Assembly: GCA_947652605.1 (NCBI GenBank)
Contig: OX393579.1
Location: 51,466,970 to 51,530,969, forward strand
From: Elmis aenea
Taxonomy: Eukaryota; Arthropoda; Insecta; Coleoptera; Elmidae
DNA length: 64,000 bases
Direction of reading: 5' to 3'
A program made the translations under genes and the position numbers. The notes beneath the pieces were generated by a model that saw only the letters and a program-made list of their open reading frames with translations, was not told where the DNA came from and searched no databases. Positions 34,501-46,017 of this stretch are shown piece after piece. Each line of letters begins with the position of its first letter. Within the stretch, counting starts at the first letter, position 1.

Positions 34501-37390
34501 AAAAACGCGAAAAACAAGGCCCTTGTAAAAACGGTTTCCCCCATGTTAAACGCCTATGCAAGTCGCATAGAATTAGTTATAACAGATAAGCCACAACTTC
34601 TCAAATCATAGCGCTTCTGCAAGGATTTCGTTTTTGACGTTTTTCTTCGGGACCGTTAATTTTTTTTTCAAAAACTTTGCACCATTTTAATTGCAAATAT
34701 TGCTAAATAGAAGAATTTGGATTTTATCTCTGACGATTTCATAGCCAACGCGATAGTAAAAATACCTTTATTATTCAACTTTTCAGTTTTTTTCCTATTT
34801 TTCCGAAGAAAATGGCCAGTGGCACGTATAACTCTGCAAAACATTTAGTTTTGATGTTCTTGATGCAATAAACACAGCGTTGATGAGATTCTAGCGACAA
34901 CATATCGTGACCCTTGTCAGAATTAAGACGATAGTATAAAACGCAGGGGGTGATTGCTTACAAGTTGGTACCAAAGTATGTTGGTACCAAATTTACTTAT
35001 TGTCCATATTGGACAGATAGTAAATAAAGCAGCGGATCAAAATTATTTCTGCAAATAATAAGTAAACATAATTTTTTCATCAGCACTTGTACTAATAACA
35101 AAAGAATTTCAAAACACAATAATATCTGATTACTAAAAGAACTCTCATATTACTTATTAGAAAATTAGGAGGCCGATAACTCTTGGGAAGCCCTAAAAGA
35201 AATCAATCAATAAAGGAAAATATACACTACATTTGATTTAATCACGGAATGGAATCAATTTCACCTAACATGCACATTATTTTAATTCACTGCGAAACAT
35301 GCAACCCCTAATCGCTAAAATACAACAAACACAGCCACAACAACGTCAAAATAATTGAGAAAAATTGCCAAGATCCACACATCCATCTTCATGCATTCAT
35401 TTTTCAATTATCCAGGCGTTATAGTCCTGCAGTCTAGGCGGTACAATGTATAATTTAAAAGTAGCATTGTTCACAGGTCACCTAAAGTGCGAAAATAAAA
35501 TCTCGGAAACAATAAACCAGCTGTAGGAACAAATTGTTATTTTACAGCCAGTAAATTTCATACATAAAAAGCAACAATAAAATTTTAATTTAGCTACAGA
35601 CACATCTAAGACAGGATCTAGTGTACAAAAAGCATCGAAGGAAAATTGGAGACGAATAATTATCTCGACACCACGATGAATTTACAGAGAAACCGACAAG
35701 AATTTGTAATGAACAAATGTCAATGCAAATAAATGAGGCTCAAGAAACGGCTACTAATTAACAATTCGTAAATTAATGAACTAAAGACCGAATTCAGTGA
35801 AAATTAAAGACATATGTACAGCAAAAGCAGGCGTTCGGAGTTGAATAAAATATTAAACTCGCATTAGGGAGCTCAATTTGAGTTCAAAAAACGAGCTAAA
35901 ATACGAGGTAATCTTTCGCTTATTAATTTCTGCACTAATGCCTATTTAAAAACGCTCTCAGGGCTCGTGTTTTTTCTCAAATACATTACTTTATACGCAC
36001 TGCAGTGGTACGCGACTTTCACTAAATATATTTGATTATTCCGCCTTTAAACGTTAACCCTCCGGGTGAGCAATAGAATTTGCCGTCACCTAAAATATAT
36101 AACCCGACCGAGAAACAAATGGTGTCTACTTGATAGTCATTTATTAGAAGAAACTTCAGAGCCACCTGCGAAAATTTATTGGAAAACTGTCTCAAGAGAG
36201 GTACGAAGCTTTTATTTCTTTTTCTCCACTTTAGAAAAGTTTTGATTTTAATAATGACGCTTTAAGCATTCAAAGTGTTGTTTTTTCGTTCTTGGAACTT
36301 CGGAGGATGGCAGCTTAAGCAGTAATAATTTCGTCCTGGCGTGTTGAATATGCATGGCATTTAATAAAACTGGATTAACATTGCGTCCATGACCAAAGTT
36401 TTCTCTGATACGTTTTGTTTTAGAAGTCAAGTAGCGGTCAAGGGTAGTTTTTGTTTTTGAGTTAAAGGGGATGATGCGATCAGAGGAATGTGAGGGAGTT
36501 TTCAAAACCGTACTACTCAAAATATTTGTTTTATTTACCATTTGAAACTAAATTGTACGCAAGTTTATGATAAAAATTGTAGCTTCATGTTTAAAACAAG
36601 TAACTGCATGTTCAAACGTTTACCATCAATATATTCAGTTGTTAAAAAGTAATTTTATGACATATTGTAATGATTAAAAAAAATAATTGGTAATTATTAC
36701 TTTTTTATTTACAAATGTAGGCAGACAACATTTTTGCTTTCAAGTTATGATTTCTATTTGGGTAGTGTATTAAGAATTTCTCGAGGCAAAAGTAAAGATT
36801 GGTTTTCTCATTTCTCCAGAAATTTATTTCTTTGAAATCGATTTGTTTTTATAAACAATTTTTAACGGTCCACGCGTACTGTATTTATTGCAAGACCTGG
36901 AAATGTTACAAATACAATTTAATTTATAACTTCTTGAGCAAAAACATACTTTTTATTTTAATATATAAAAGTATTATTAATTTATTTAAAATTGTTTTAT
37001 TTCTGATTTTTAATTCGAAAAATTGTGTCTGAGCCGAGAAGATTTTATATTGTTAACTGCTGAAGAAGCCTTAAAAACTTTGTTTTCAAAATTGGAGAAG
37101 GTTAACATTTAACTAAGTAAAAAGCTTCTTATTGCAATTCAAGAAGAATTACGTAAATGAAGAAACAATAACATTATACCTATATTTTAATAAATTTTTA
37201 CAACATTCCGATTGCGAAAAAAAATTCATTTTTTAGACTGGTCTCGAAAATTGAAATTTACAAAATTGCCAAAGAAATGTCAAATAGATTATTTGCTAGT
37301 TGTTAACAGTTTGATACTGACGATGAATATGTTTATGAAGTCCCAATCAATAAAAATGAAAAATTGTTTCTTTAAGTACAATTAAATTTG
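34501..37390. other. Long stretch without recognised genes
   Basis: About 2.9 kb of AT-rich sequence. A 97-codon minus-strand frame at 36,248-36,541 is basic and Ser/Thr-rich but matches nothing I recognise. Confidence 0.3.
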
Positions 37391-38113
37391 TCTGTAACAG
37401 AAAATGTGAAAAACACGAAAAACTTCGGGAAGTGATTCCTTATCGAAAATTAAGGGGAGTCTTTTATACAAGATTTTTTCCTTAGACGTCTCCTTTCGGA
37501 GTTACACCCTCGTAAAAGAGAGCGGTAAAATTACGTTTTTATTTTATTTCTCAAATTAATTAATGTAGGAGAATAATATTAGGTAGATGTTTCATACTTA
37601 TTAAATGTTTCCTATAGTAGTATTTTCAATTTTCTCCCACCTTTACAGGGGTCTGAAAAGTGCGGCCCCTGTTGGTTTTTTTATCAGAACTTTTTGGTGA
37701 GTTGAAATGTAGCAATTTTTTTTCAAGCTTGATTTATTTAGAAACTGTTTGTATTTGTTAACTTTTCTTGTAAAACCTACAGTTTTTGAGTAAAAAATAA
37801 AATAAGTGAACATGAACCATCAAGTATTCCAATATAAAACGATTCATTTTGGTGGTTACCATGGTTTGTTTATGTTCATATTGGGTAAAATTGACGGGCG
37901 TTTTAGCGTTGTCGCCGCGTAAACGTTAAAATGAATTAAACCCGCCAATTCTACCCAATATCATTCTCCTACATTTATTCAAATTTGAGAAATTAAATAA
38001 AAACTCCGAAAGGATACGTCTAAGAAAAAAAAAATGTATATAAAAACCCCCCTTAATTTTCGATAGGAGATCACCTACCGAATTTTTTCGCATTTTTTAC
38101 GAAACACCCTGTA
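37391..38113. mobile_element. Foldback element made of two copies of one TACAGGGTGTTTC end
   Basis: The left arm (TATCGAAAATTAAGGGGAGT, TAGACGTCTCCTTTCGGAG) and the right arm (its complement, ending AAACACCCTGTATA at 38,113) are inverted copies. The interior left part (TGAAAAGTGCGGCCCCTG, TATCAGAACTTTTTGGT, GTAAAACCTACAGTTTTTGA) is the reverse complement of 42,480-42,660 in the neighbouring element. So both ends derive from what is only the right end of 39,470-42,935. The left tip is mutated (CTGTAACAG). Confidence 0.75.
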
Positions 38114-39469
38114 TATAAAACTGTTGAACAATAATTTCATATATTTGAAACAACTTGTACAAGAACAACAAATTTTGAACAATTTAAAGATACCTTGTCC
38201 ACTATAACGCCTACACCTACCCAAAAAAGTGTAGTTTTTCAATTGGTAACGATTTTGTTACACGAAGAAGAGACATCAATTGTCCTATACTACTATGAAT
38301 GCGCTAAGGTTTTTAATATTATGAAAAGTTGTACAATAAACACATAAAATTTAGTTTTGCAATCTATTTTTATCTACATATTGTATTTTGTGTTAAAACA
38401 TTAAACAAAATATATATGAATTCAGTATTAAACAGTGATATTTCATTGTTACATAACGTTTTCAACCGAATTTAACCAGGCAAAATTTATATATTATATG
38501 GGTATTCTCGAGAAATAGAGGAATATTTTTCTTTTCTCGAGAAATGGAAACTATCGAGAAATCTTAAACATCATAATTATTTGAAACTAATTTGTACGCA
38601 AAAACAGGTAACATTTGATTAAATTATAGTTCACAGTTAAATTTGCAAATGATTAGGACGACAAAAATACTGTATAGAGAATCACTTATGTGGAAAATTA
38701 TTAAGCAAAGTCTGTTCAATTTCAGTGTTTGCTGGCTTGATCGAGAATATAATTTAATTATCGATTTATGAATGCATATTAGATAGGAACAATACAGCGA
38801 GAACGGAAAGATGAGTAATAGTTTTCAGATTCATCAATCTTAGAACGCTGAATATTAAACAGATCCTATTACAGAGCCATCAAAATCGGGTCAGGTTCCA
38901 TAGCGAAGCGCTAATTTATATACGAGATATAACATTGTTGAGCAGGCGAGACAACTGGGGAAATATAACTTTGTAGTTATAATTATAGAGAAACGGGAGA
39001 TGTGTGGCGGAATTACTGGGAAATTCGCGATTTTACAAAATGGGTTGGGGTTTTGACTTGTTAAGATTTGCCTAATAATTGTGAATTACATTAAACACTA
39101 GCTTTGTCCTTCGTACTTCTTTAAATTAAATTCAAGTATTGCACAGTATTACATTATAGTCACAACCCTTAACATTTTAGCTGCCGGCTTCTAACTAACG
39201 TAGTCGGTCCAACTTTTTGTTGATTTACAGTTTTCATGATAGAGCAAAGAGCCATATAAAGGGTGTTTCAACAACAGGTGTAGTATTTGGCAGAACATTT
39301 TTCATTTGTCAAACTTTTTAAAGTCTTTATTGGACAGCTGTCATCTATATCCTAGTAGAATTTATCACGGAGCAGTACACAATCGCAGAACGCACACAAA
39401 ACGTTGAATGTCATGACGAAAATTCACGTTCTTTCCCGAATACACTTCGCAAAATTTGTGCAGTTTTTC
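38114..39469. other. Unassigned AT-rich sequence
   Basis: No gene was recognised. AAAGGGTGTTTCAACAACAG at about 39,258 is a possible mutated element end. Confidence 0.3.
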
Positions 39470-39485
39470 TATACAGGGTGTAGGT

Positions 39486-42097
39486 CAGTGGCTCTCAACC
39501 TTTTTGGGATCACGGAACACTTTTAAGTGGTCTCGATTTTGGCGGAACACCATTATCATAAAATTTGTAAATCTAATGTAAATCACACAAAATAATTGGA
39601 AGATTAATATTTAATTGAAATAAGAATATATATTACATGGTAACTTATTTTAATGAGAAATTTGCGCTTGACGACCTTTACAAATTTCCTCAAGGTTGGG
39701 TCTTATGTAAGAGAGCGCTACTCTCATTTCTTCTTCTAAATTGGTAAGTCTTGCTCTTTTTTTGCTTTTAATATTTGTTAGAGTTGAAAATCCAAGTTCG
39801 CACAGATAGGACGTCGAAAAGAGCAACAAGATATTCAACGCTCGTTTTGCAATAAATGGATGTTCATTCTCGATGGAAATCCAAAACCTTTCCACTCCTT
39901 CTTCTTTGAATTTTAGTTGTAACGTTCGATCCGTTGATATATTAATAAACTCATCTGCTTCCTGAATAGAAAAATCTTGGTTCATTATATCAAATTCACC
40001 AAATGGATTTCGCGCCCAATCAAAGTCTTCAATATTAAGAGATGGAAAGTAATGAGTTATTTTGTCTTGCAATATTGACAAATGCTCTGCCACATTTGAA
40101 ATCATTTCGTTAATGTTAACAATATTTTCCGTTGCTAATAACGGAAACATATCAAATTTGCGATTTTGAGCAATACGATTTTTCCAAAGCAAAAGCTTTT
40201 TCTGGAAAGCTAGCAATTTGTCTGTGGATGTCAGAATATTTTCATTTTTTCCTTGAAGAGATGTATTGACTGAATTTAAGTAGCTGAAGATATCGGCTAA
40301 ATATGCTAGCTTAGTACACCATGCATCATTTTCCAAATATTTTACGTATACATCATTACCCTCTTGTCTAAAAAAAACTAGCAATTCCTGTTTCAACTCA
40401 TGAACTCGGGTTAGCACTTTTCCTCTTGAGAGCCACCTCACTTCAGAGTGCAAAAGCAAACATTCATATTTGGATTCCATGGTGTTACAAAGTTGTTTGA
40501 ACATACGGGTTTTTAATGGTCTCGATTTAATATAATTCACCATATGTACGACTTGTTCCAAAACAGACTTTAAGTTTGCTGGTAGACTCTTCGAAATCAA
40601 AGATTCCCTGTGCAGAAAGCAGTGAGTGGAGACTATATTTGAATTTATTGCTTTAACTCGACTACAAAATCCCTTAATACTGCCACGCATGGCTGGAGCT
40701 CCATCAGTACAGATTCCTGCGCAATTTTCCCAGGATAATTTCCATTCTTCCAAATAAGATGATACTGAATTAAATATGTCTTCTCCAGTTGCGTGACCAA
40801 TAAGTTCCTTGCAGAATAAAAACTGATTTATTATTTCAGTGTCGTCAACAAAGCGAATAAATCCGATTAATTGGGCTTTGCCACTTATGTCAGTGGATTC
40901 GTCAATTTGCAGCGCAAAATTTTTTGTACTTAATTTCGCCGTCACTGCGTTCTCTATAAAACCTGACATATCTATAATTCTTCTTTTTATCGTATCGTCC
41001 GAAACGGGAATTTTTAGGACGTCTCGCTGCGCTTCATTGCCAAACATAATCTTAACAATTTCTAAACATGCGGGCAAAATTAGCGATTCTGCGATATCAT
41101 GTGGCTTTTGCTTCAATGCAATTAGTTCTGCCACTTTATAAGAAGCGATTTGCGCTTTATCCGAAATTGTAACGCTCTTTCGAAAGCATGTTGCTTGCAC
41201 TTCTTGATTTTTCAGCAATCTTTCGAAATAATCTTTACCTTTCGAAGTTAGACAAGAATGTTTTGTTGAAAAGTGTCGCTGTAACTTAGCTGGGACCATT
41301 GCACTGTTAGCCAATTTTTCACCACATACAATACATCTCGGAATAGGAACATCTTGACTACCGCTCCATGTAAAACCAAACTTCAGATATTCTTCCGAAT
41401 AATGCCGAACTGATTCGGATATCTTTTTACGTTTATTTTCGGCATTTTTGTTGCCTTGCATATCTCCTTCAATTGAAGAAGACCTGCTTGTACTCGCCCC
41501 AACATTAACTTCACTTTCAGTCTTTCTTTTCAAAAATTTGTCCATATTTCAGATTTAAAAGTCTTGATTAACTGCTAAAATAAGCAACTAAAAAAGATAA
41601 GAATACTGTTAAAACTACACAACTTGCATTTCATCTTACCAATTTCCAACAATATAAAATATATATATACAATAAAAAACACACTCACGAAAACTAGATA
41701 TTTATATAAAATTATGGCTGAACCGCACATCGAAAATGCGCTTTTGTTATTTACGTACGAAGAAAGAGAAACAGCACGAAATCAACACTACGTAGCGCGC
41801 CCTGCGTTATCGAGTACACTAGAAATTTAGTGGTATTCCCCGGAGTAACTCCAAACGACGTAACTGCGTCGTTCGATACTTACACTGTTAATATTATTGA
41901 CTGTTCCGCGAAAATTTAGAATAATATTGAATATTTTTGCTAAATTTCAAATAATTAACAAAACTATGTAGTATTTATTTTATAGTAATAAAAAAATTTA
42001 CTGTTTCTTATTATATTATATTCAAAATTTTCGCGGAACACCTGGGACAGCTTCGCGGAACACCAGTGTTCCGCGGAACGGCGGTTGAGAACCACTG
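39486..42097 (-). mobile_element. Complete hAT transposon with 8 bp target-site duplication
   Basis: The ends are CAGTGGCTCTCAACC (39,486) and CAGTGGTTCTCAACC (reverse complement, ending at 42,097), matching at 14 of 15 positions. Exact 8 bp duplications GTGTAGGT flank them at 39,478-39,485 and 42,098-42,105. Subterminal CGGAACAC words occur at about 39,513, 39,543, 42,033 and 42,055, with a GTTCCGCGGAAC palindrome near 42,069. Such repeats are usual transposase-binding sites in hAT elements. The transposase gene inside is uninterrupted, so the element may be autonomous and recently inserted. Confidence 0.95.
39650..41545 (-). CDS. hAT transposase (ZBED5/SCAND3-like), intact
   Basis: This 631-residue protein should cut and paste its own element in the nucleus. 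The start at 41,545 opens MDKFLKRKTES, followed by a Ser/Lys-rich leader. A BED-type zinc finger lies at about residues 55-100, with CIVC and HFSTKH supplying C71, C74, H91 and H96. The DUF4371-like catalytic core includes LQIDESTDISG (Asp at about 215), CTDGAPAMRG (Asp at about 281) and THCFLHRE. RWLSRGKVLTRVHELK is the conserved block near 370. The C-terminal dimerisation region ends with YLCELGFSTLTNIKSKKRAR, which contains the likely catalytic Glu near 582. No stop or frameshift interrupts it, and the length matches relatives known as ZBED5-like. Vertebrate relatives are domesticated, but here the surrounding terminal repeats show that it is still part of a transposon. Confidence 0.95.
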   Translation of the reverse strand: MDKFLKRKTESEVNVGASTSRSSSIEGDMQGNKNAENKRKKISESVRHYSEEYLKFGFTWSGSQDVPIPRCIVCGEKLANSAMVPAKLQRHFSTKHSCLTSKGKDYFERLLKNQEVQATCFRKSVTISDKAQIASYKVAELIALKQKPHDIAESLILPACLEIVKIMFGNEAQRDVLKIPVSDDTIKRRIIDMSGFIENAVTAKLSTKNFALQIDESTDISGKAQLIGFIRFVDDTEIINQFLFCKELIGHATGEDIFNSVSSYLEEWKLSWENCAGICTDGAPAMRGSIKGFCSRVKAINSNIVSTHCFLHRESLISKSLPANLKSVLEQVVHMVNYIKSRPLKTRMFKQLCNTMESKYECLLLHSEVRWLSRGKVLTRVHELKQELLVFFRQEGNDVYVKYLENDAWCTKLAYLADIFSYLNSVNTSLQGKNENILTSTDKLLAFQKKLLLWKNRIAQNRKFDMFPLLATENIVNINEMISNVAEHLSILQDKITHYFPSLNIEDFDWARNPFGEFDIMNQDFSIQEADEFINISTDRTLQLKFKEEGVERFWISIENEHPFIAKRALNILLLFSTSYLCELGFSTLTNIKSKKRARLTNLEEEMRVALSYIRPNLEEICKGRQAQISH

Positions 42098-42755
42098 GTG
42101 TAGGTAGACTCGGATCACGCAACATAGCAATTTCAATGGTAAAATGTTAAAAGTCTTCTTCTTGCTCCCCTAATTATTTTAGAAAAAAAGTGCAAATACG
42201 TTTTTTGTAGAGAAAAAAAATCTGTATCCATAAATGTAATCAATATTACTTTTTCGTTTTCCAATAACTAAAAATTAAGCAATAACAAAACGCGTTTTGA
42301 CAAAAATCTGTACTGCCTTGGAATTATGCTATGACAACTGCGCAGCCTAATGTCACTTATACTGTCACCTACTGTTTTTAAGTAAAAAATAAAACAAGTC
42401 AACATGATCCATCAAATATTTCAAGATAAAACAACTCATTTTGGTGGTTGCCATTGCCATAGTTTGTTTTATTTTGTTACTCAAAAACGGTAGGTTTTAC
42501 GAGAACAACTAAAGAACAAAAAAAGTTTCTAAATAAATCAATTTAAAAAAAATTGTATATTGCAAAATTTTAACTACCTACCAAAAAGTTCTGATGAAAA
42601 AAAACAACCGGGGTCGCACTTTTCAGCCCCCTGTGAAGGTGGCAGATGATCGAAAATATTACTATGGGAAACCTTTTACTAATTGTAAGTATAAAACATC
42701 CACCAAATATCAATCTTCTACATTTATCCAAATTTGAGATATAAAATAAAGCACC

Positions 42756-42869
42756 CCCCTTTATTTAACTCAGAAAGGAGACATCTAAGGAAAAAAATAT
42801 ATATGAAAGACCCTCCTTTATTTAACTCAGAAAGGAGACATCTAAGGAAAAAAATATATATGAAAGACC
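42756..42869. repeat. 57 bp tandem duplication
   Basis: TTTATTTAACTCAGAAAGGA and the following AAAAAAATATATATGAAAGA are repeated with a period of 57 bp. The related arms at 37,460 and 38,000 have only one unit, so the duplication is specific to this copy. Confidence 0.8.
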
Positions 42870-42935
42870 CCCCTTAATTTTCGATAAGGAATCACCATCT
42901 GAATTTTTTCGCAATATTTAAGAAACACCCTGTAT

Positions 42936-43214
42936 ATGATTCACATGCATTTATATTTAGTGTAATAAAAGTATTTACGAATTAAATTGTTTTTATTACA
43001 ATTGTATATATAGCATTGCATTCTGTTTCCAAAATATTTACCTAAAAAAAAGGTCATCAGTTGGGAATTTAGGAAAGTTTTATTGTAGGATTAGTCTTTT
43101 TTTTGCTCGACAAAATATTTGAGAGAGACAAGCGACAAAAAAAAAGTCATCACTTGAGAATTCAGAAATTTTTTTTTGGGTCCGTTTTTCCAAAAATATT
43201 TACTTACTGGTACG
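42936..43214. repeat. Loosely repeated AT-rich flank
   Basis: AAAATATTTACC...AAAAGGTCATCAGTTGGGAATTTAGG at about 43,035 is echoed by AAAATATTTGAG...AAAAAGTCATCACTTGAGAATTCAG at about 43,115. It may be a diverged tandem duplication. Confidence 0.4.
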
Positions 43215-44013
43215 CCGCCATATTGTCTACTACAAACCGGTACAATATCTTAAAAAGATTGGGAACCTCTGCTCTAAACCAAGAATTGGAAAAAATTAAT
43301 ATGAAAATAAATACCAAAAAAACTAAAACTATGGTCGTTAAAACAGAGAAAAAAGGGCATAACATCATTTTAAATGGGCTTAGGTTGGAACAGGTAGAAA
43401 GCTTTAAATATTTAGGATCATAAAGAAAACTGAAGGAATGAACAAGGAAATAAGCGAAAGGACAGGAAATGTGGGAAGAATATTTAACAGTTTAAGACAA
43501 CATTTTTTTGGAAATAGAGACGTCCCAAAACGAACAAAAGTCGAAGTGGTAAAAAAGTTAGTAACTCCGGCACTTTTATACGGAACTGAAACGTGGACAC
43601 TCACAAATGAAAAAAGTAGCCGAGTGAATGCAGCAGAGATTAGGTTTCTAAGAAAAATCCTTGGAAAAACTTAAAAAGATAGAATCAGAAATGAAACATA
43701 TAGAGAACAATTAAAGATAAAATCAGTTGAAACAAAAATACAAGAAAGACAGCTGGGATGGTTGCGTCATATTTATAGGATGAAAATAGAAAGGTTAATG
43801 AGAAGAGCCTATGAAGCAAGGTCACAGGAAAAAAACAAAAGAGGTAGACCGAGAAAAACTGGGCACGGGCAGTTAAAACAGCGGACAGAAACATCAAATG
43901 GAAACACACCAAAAAGCTAGCATAAGACAGACAAATATGGAAAAAGTCAGCACAACACAACTCAACAGTTCTTAACAGTAGAAGAACTCATGACTTAATA
44001 AATAAAATAAAAT
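43215..44013 (+). pseudogene. LINE reverse transcriptase, 3' fragment with tail
   Basis: TACGCCGCCATATTGTC at 43,211 looks like a damaged YADDIV box. It is followed by LEKINMKINTKKTKTMVV, a gap, NGLRLEQVESFKYLGS, then KTLTPALLYGTETWTL-like sequence (VTPALLYGTETWTLTNEKS) and AAEIRFLRKILGKT. Another frame gives QERQLGWLRHIYRMKIERLM and NKRGRPRKT, the usual LINE C-terminus. The copy ends in TAATAAATAAAATAAAA, a typical short 3' repeat tail. It is 5'-truncated and frameshifted; the clade is not assigned. Confidence 0.8.
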
Positions 44014-44607
44014 CTCTTACCACTTCTAAGATGTCAATGGCGGGCATTGAAAAGTTCACCACTCTGTATATTATTATACCTACACTGGTCGGGGGTGGCG
44101 TAGTACAATTTTGTACAAAATAAATTGATACTGCCAGTCGACAATTTTTTTAAACGCCGTAATATAGCGTTACAAAATGTAATCTTTAAACATCGCTCAG
44201 AATGAAGCGAAAATCGATCACGCTTTCGGTAAAGCACCTGATCCAAACCAGAGCTTGTTTTTACTTGGAAAAACCTTTTTAACAAAAAGCGAATTTAATA
44301 TTATCTGATACGGTTTAGTAGTCTGTACGTAGTGCTTTCGACTTTATTGGATTATGTTTTACAGAATGTAGCGGAGGCTTAGAAACAGATAATTAATTTC
44401 TGGGAGCTTGAAAACTTACGCCGGGATTTTGAGAATGCATATTATACATGCTGTAAACTAAACTAAATCTGTTACATAACATCAAAACCCTTTTTAGGAT
44501 GACCCCGTTTTATTTCGGTTTCGTTCCGTAATGGACGTTGCTAACTTCAAAAGAAGTTGCATTTTTAGTAGAGAACAAATTATTTGCTCTATAGAAAAAT
44601 TCGTGTG
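44014..44607. other. Unassigned sequence
   Basis: GTTCACCACTCTGTATATTA at about 44,054 may be a mutated ACAGAGTG-type element end. The part at 44,150-44,290 is less AT-rich and unique in the window. No gene was recognised. Confidence 0.3.
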
Positions 44608-44775
44608 GTGTAAGGGACTGCTGCATATAAAATCCAAGTGCTATATAGGTTAATAAAACGGAACATAAAAAAGTTTAATGCTACATAAAATAACCGAATG
44701 CCATATTAAGTAGCAAAATGCTTTTAGAAAAATTAAAACGCTATTCAACATATTTTTATTTCAAGGTCCCTTACT
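44608..44775. repeat. Short element or array with AATGCTACATAA-like units
   Basis: GTGTAAGGGAC (44,611) and GTCCCTTAC (44,766) form a short inverted pair. Between them, words such as AAGTGCTATATA, AATGCTACATAA, AATGCCATATTA and AAAACGCTATTC recur at about 25-40 bp spacing. It may be a small MITE with internal repeats. Confidence 0.35.
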
Positions 44776-44820
44776 TTTAGACCACCTTTTAATCATTGCT
44801 ATATGAAAAATCCATCCTTA

Positions 44821-45068
44821 CCAAGTTCGGTGGATGGTTGGTAAAGCAGCCAAGCGAGTAATCGGGAGGTCTTGGGATCGAATCCCAAGGCCGACTGTTA
44901 TCGTAGAGGTTTCAGATGGTTTCCCCTACTTACTGTTGGCAAATGCTGTGACAGCACTTCCACCTACCCTTACCTTACCCACCCTATCCTTGTTCCCCCA
45001 CCCCTCCGCACCTATGACTAATAACCTCTGCAGTTGAAGTGTCATTAAACCCACAAATATAAAAAAAG
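44821..45068 (+). mobile_element. tRNA-derived SINE
   Basis: The 5' region resembles a tRNA: TGGTTGGTAAAGC fits a polymerase III A box, and GGATCGAATCC at 44,875-44,885 fits a B box within a plausible T arm (CTTGGGATCGAATCCCAAG). A C/T-rich body follows, then an A-rich tail (ACAAATATAAAAAAA). The flanks TCCATCCTTA (44,811) and TCCATCGTTA (45,069) match at 9 of 10 positions and look like the target-site duplication. Transcription would be by RNA polymerase III, and mobility would rely on a LINE. Confidence 0.8.
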
Positions 45069-45078
45069 TCCATCGTTA

Positions 45079-46017
45079 TATGTACCACTTTCACAATATA
45101 TGTTTTGCACTTCTGTTAAACAATAAAATTTAATGGTAATGATTTAAAAAAAAATTGCAAGTAAAATGTTTAAAGATAAAAATATTTGCATAAAACATTT
45201 AATTCGTATTTTTTCCACAAGCGTACACTAAACTGGGTTGGTGTGACGCAGATTTGTTCGCGCAAAACACACTATTATTTAATTAAATTTGTTTTCAGAA
45301 ACTTCAATAATCCCGGCTTTAATCAAATACACAAATTCGAAGTTTTGAGAACCGTTCGAAAACCTACAGATGAATTGGATTTATGGAAATCAGTTAGGTA
45401 GGTTAAAAAGTTTTATTAAAAATTCATGCACGTAAATCACAGATGGGCAAACAAGCGAACGGTTTTAACCGACTGTAAGTGCAGATGTGTGGGTAATATG
45501 AAAATATGAGAAGGAAATAAGATAGGGGAATATAAGCTAATTCGATTCTCATTCGTGGAGTTGTTTAGAGTATACACAACACCAGTAAATCGTGCCGAGT
45601 GTAATATGATTAAAAATTGAAGCGTACGGTTTGTGTATTTGTGTGGTATTTATTACTCACTAACACTTTTTATGCTGTGCTGAAATTTAAAAATTATCCG
45701 CCTTAAAGCAAGAACAGCCCATTTATTTAAGCCTCACAAAAAAAGGCAAATATTTTGGAAGGCTTCCAAGGGATGTTTTTAATTCTGCATAAATTTAGTT
45801 CTTACTGAAGGACTTGTCTGGTGTTATATAGGTCAAGAGTTGTGTGTCATGAACTTAAATATATGCAGCAGGATTAAAACTATAACTCCATGCAGACAAT
45901 ATTACTAATTATAAACTTGCGACTACATTATTTTACTTCACGATAAACAAGTTTTAAAATTAGGCAATAAAGATATTTCTTACAATAAAATCGGTCAGAC
46001 GTCCCAATTAAAACTTC
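45079..46017. other. Unassigned AT-rich sequence
   Basis: No gene or long repeat was recognised. Confidence 0.3.

Larger units (their letters stand above)
39470..42935. mobile_element. TACAGGGTGT element split by a hAT insertion
   Basis: The left tip TATACAGGGTGTAGGT is separated from its continuation (AGACTCGGATCACGCAACAT at 42,106) by the hAT element. The right end is AAGAAACACCCTGTATA at 42,935. Without the insert the element is about 850 bp. Its two ends share only about a dozen terminal bases, so it is not a palindrome, unlike its relative at 37,391-38,113. Confidence 0.75.

Noticed and set aside
36248..36541. 97-codon minus-strand frame, basic and Ser/Thr-rich
   Set aside because: No domain, no recognisable start context and no homologue that I recognise; frames of this length are expected by chance in 64 kb.
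39650..41545. Domesticated host ZBED5-like gene
   Set aside because: The frame sits inside terminal inverted repeats with an exact target duplication, so it is still part of a mobile element.
42756..42869. CRISPR-like or satellite array
   Set aside because: Only two units, inside a transposon, with no spacer structure.
44830..44895. Functional tRNA gene
   Set aside because: A and B boxes are present, but the cloverleaf is imperfect and the unit continues into a SINE body with tail and target duplication.
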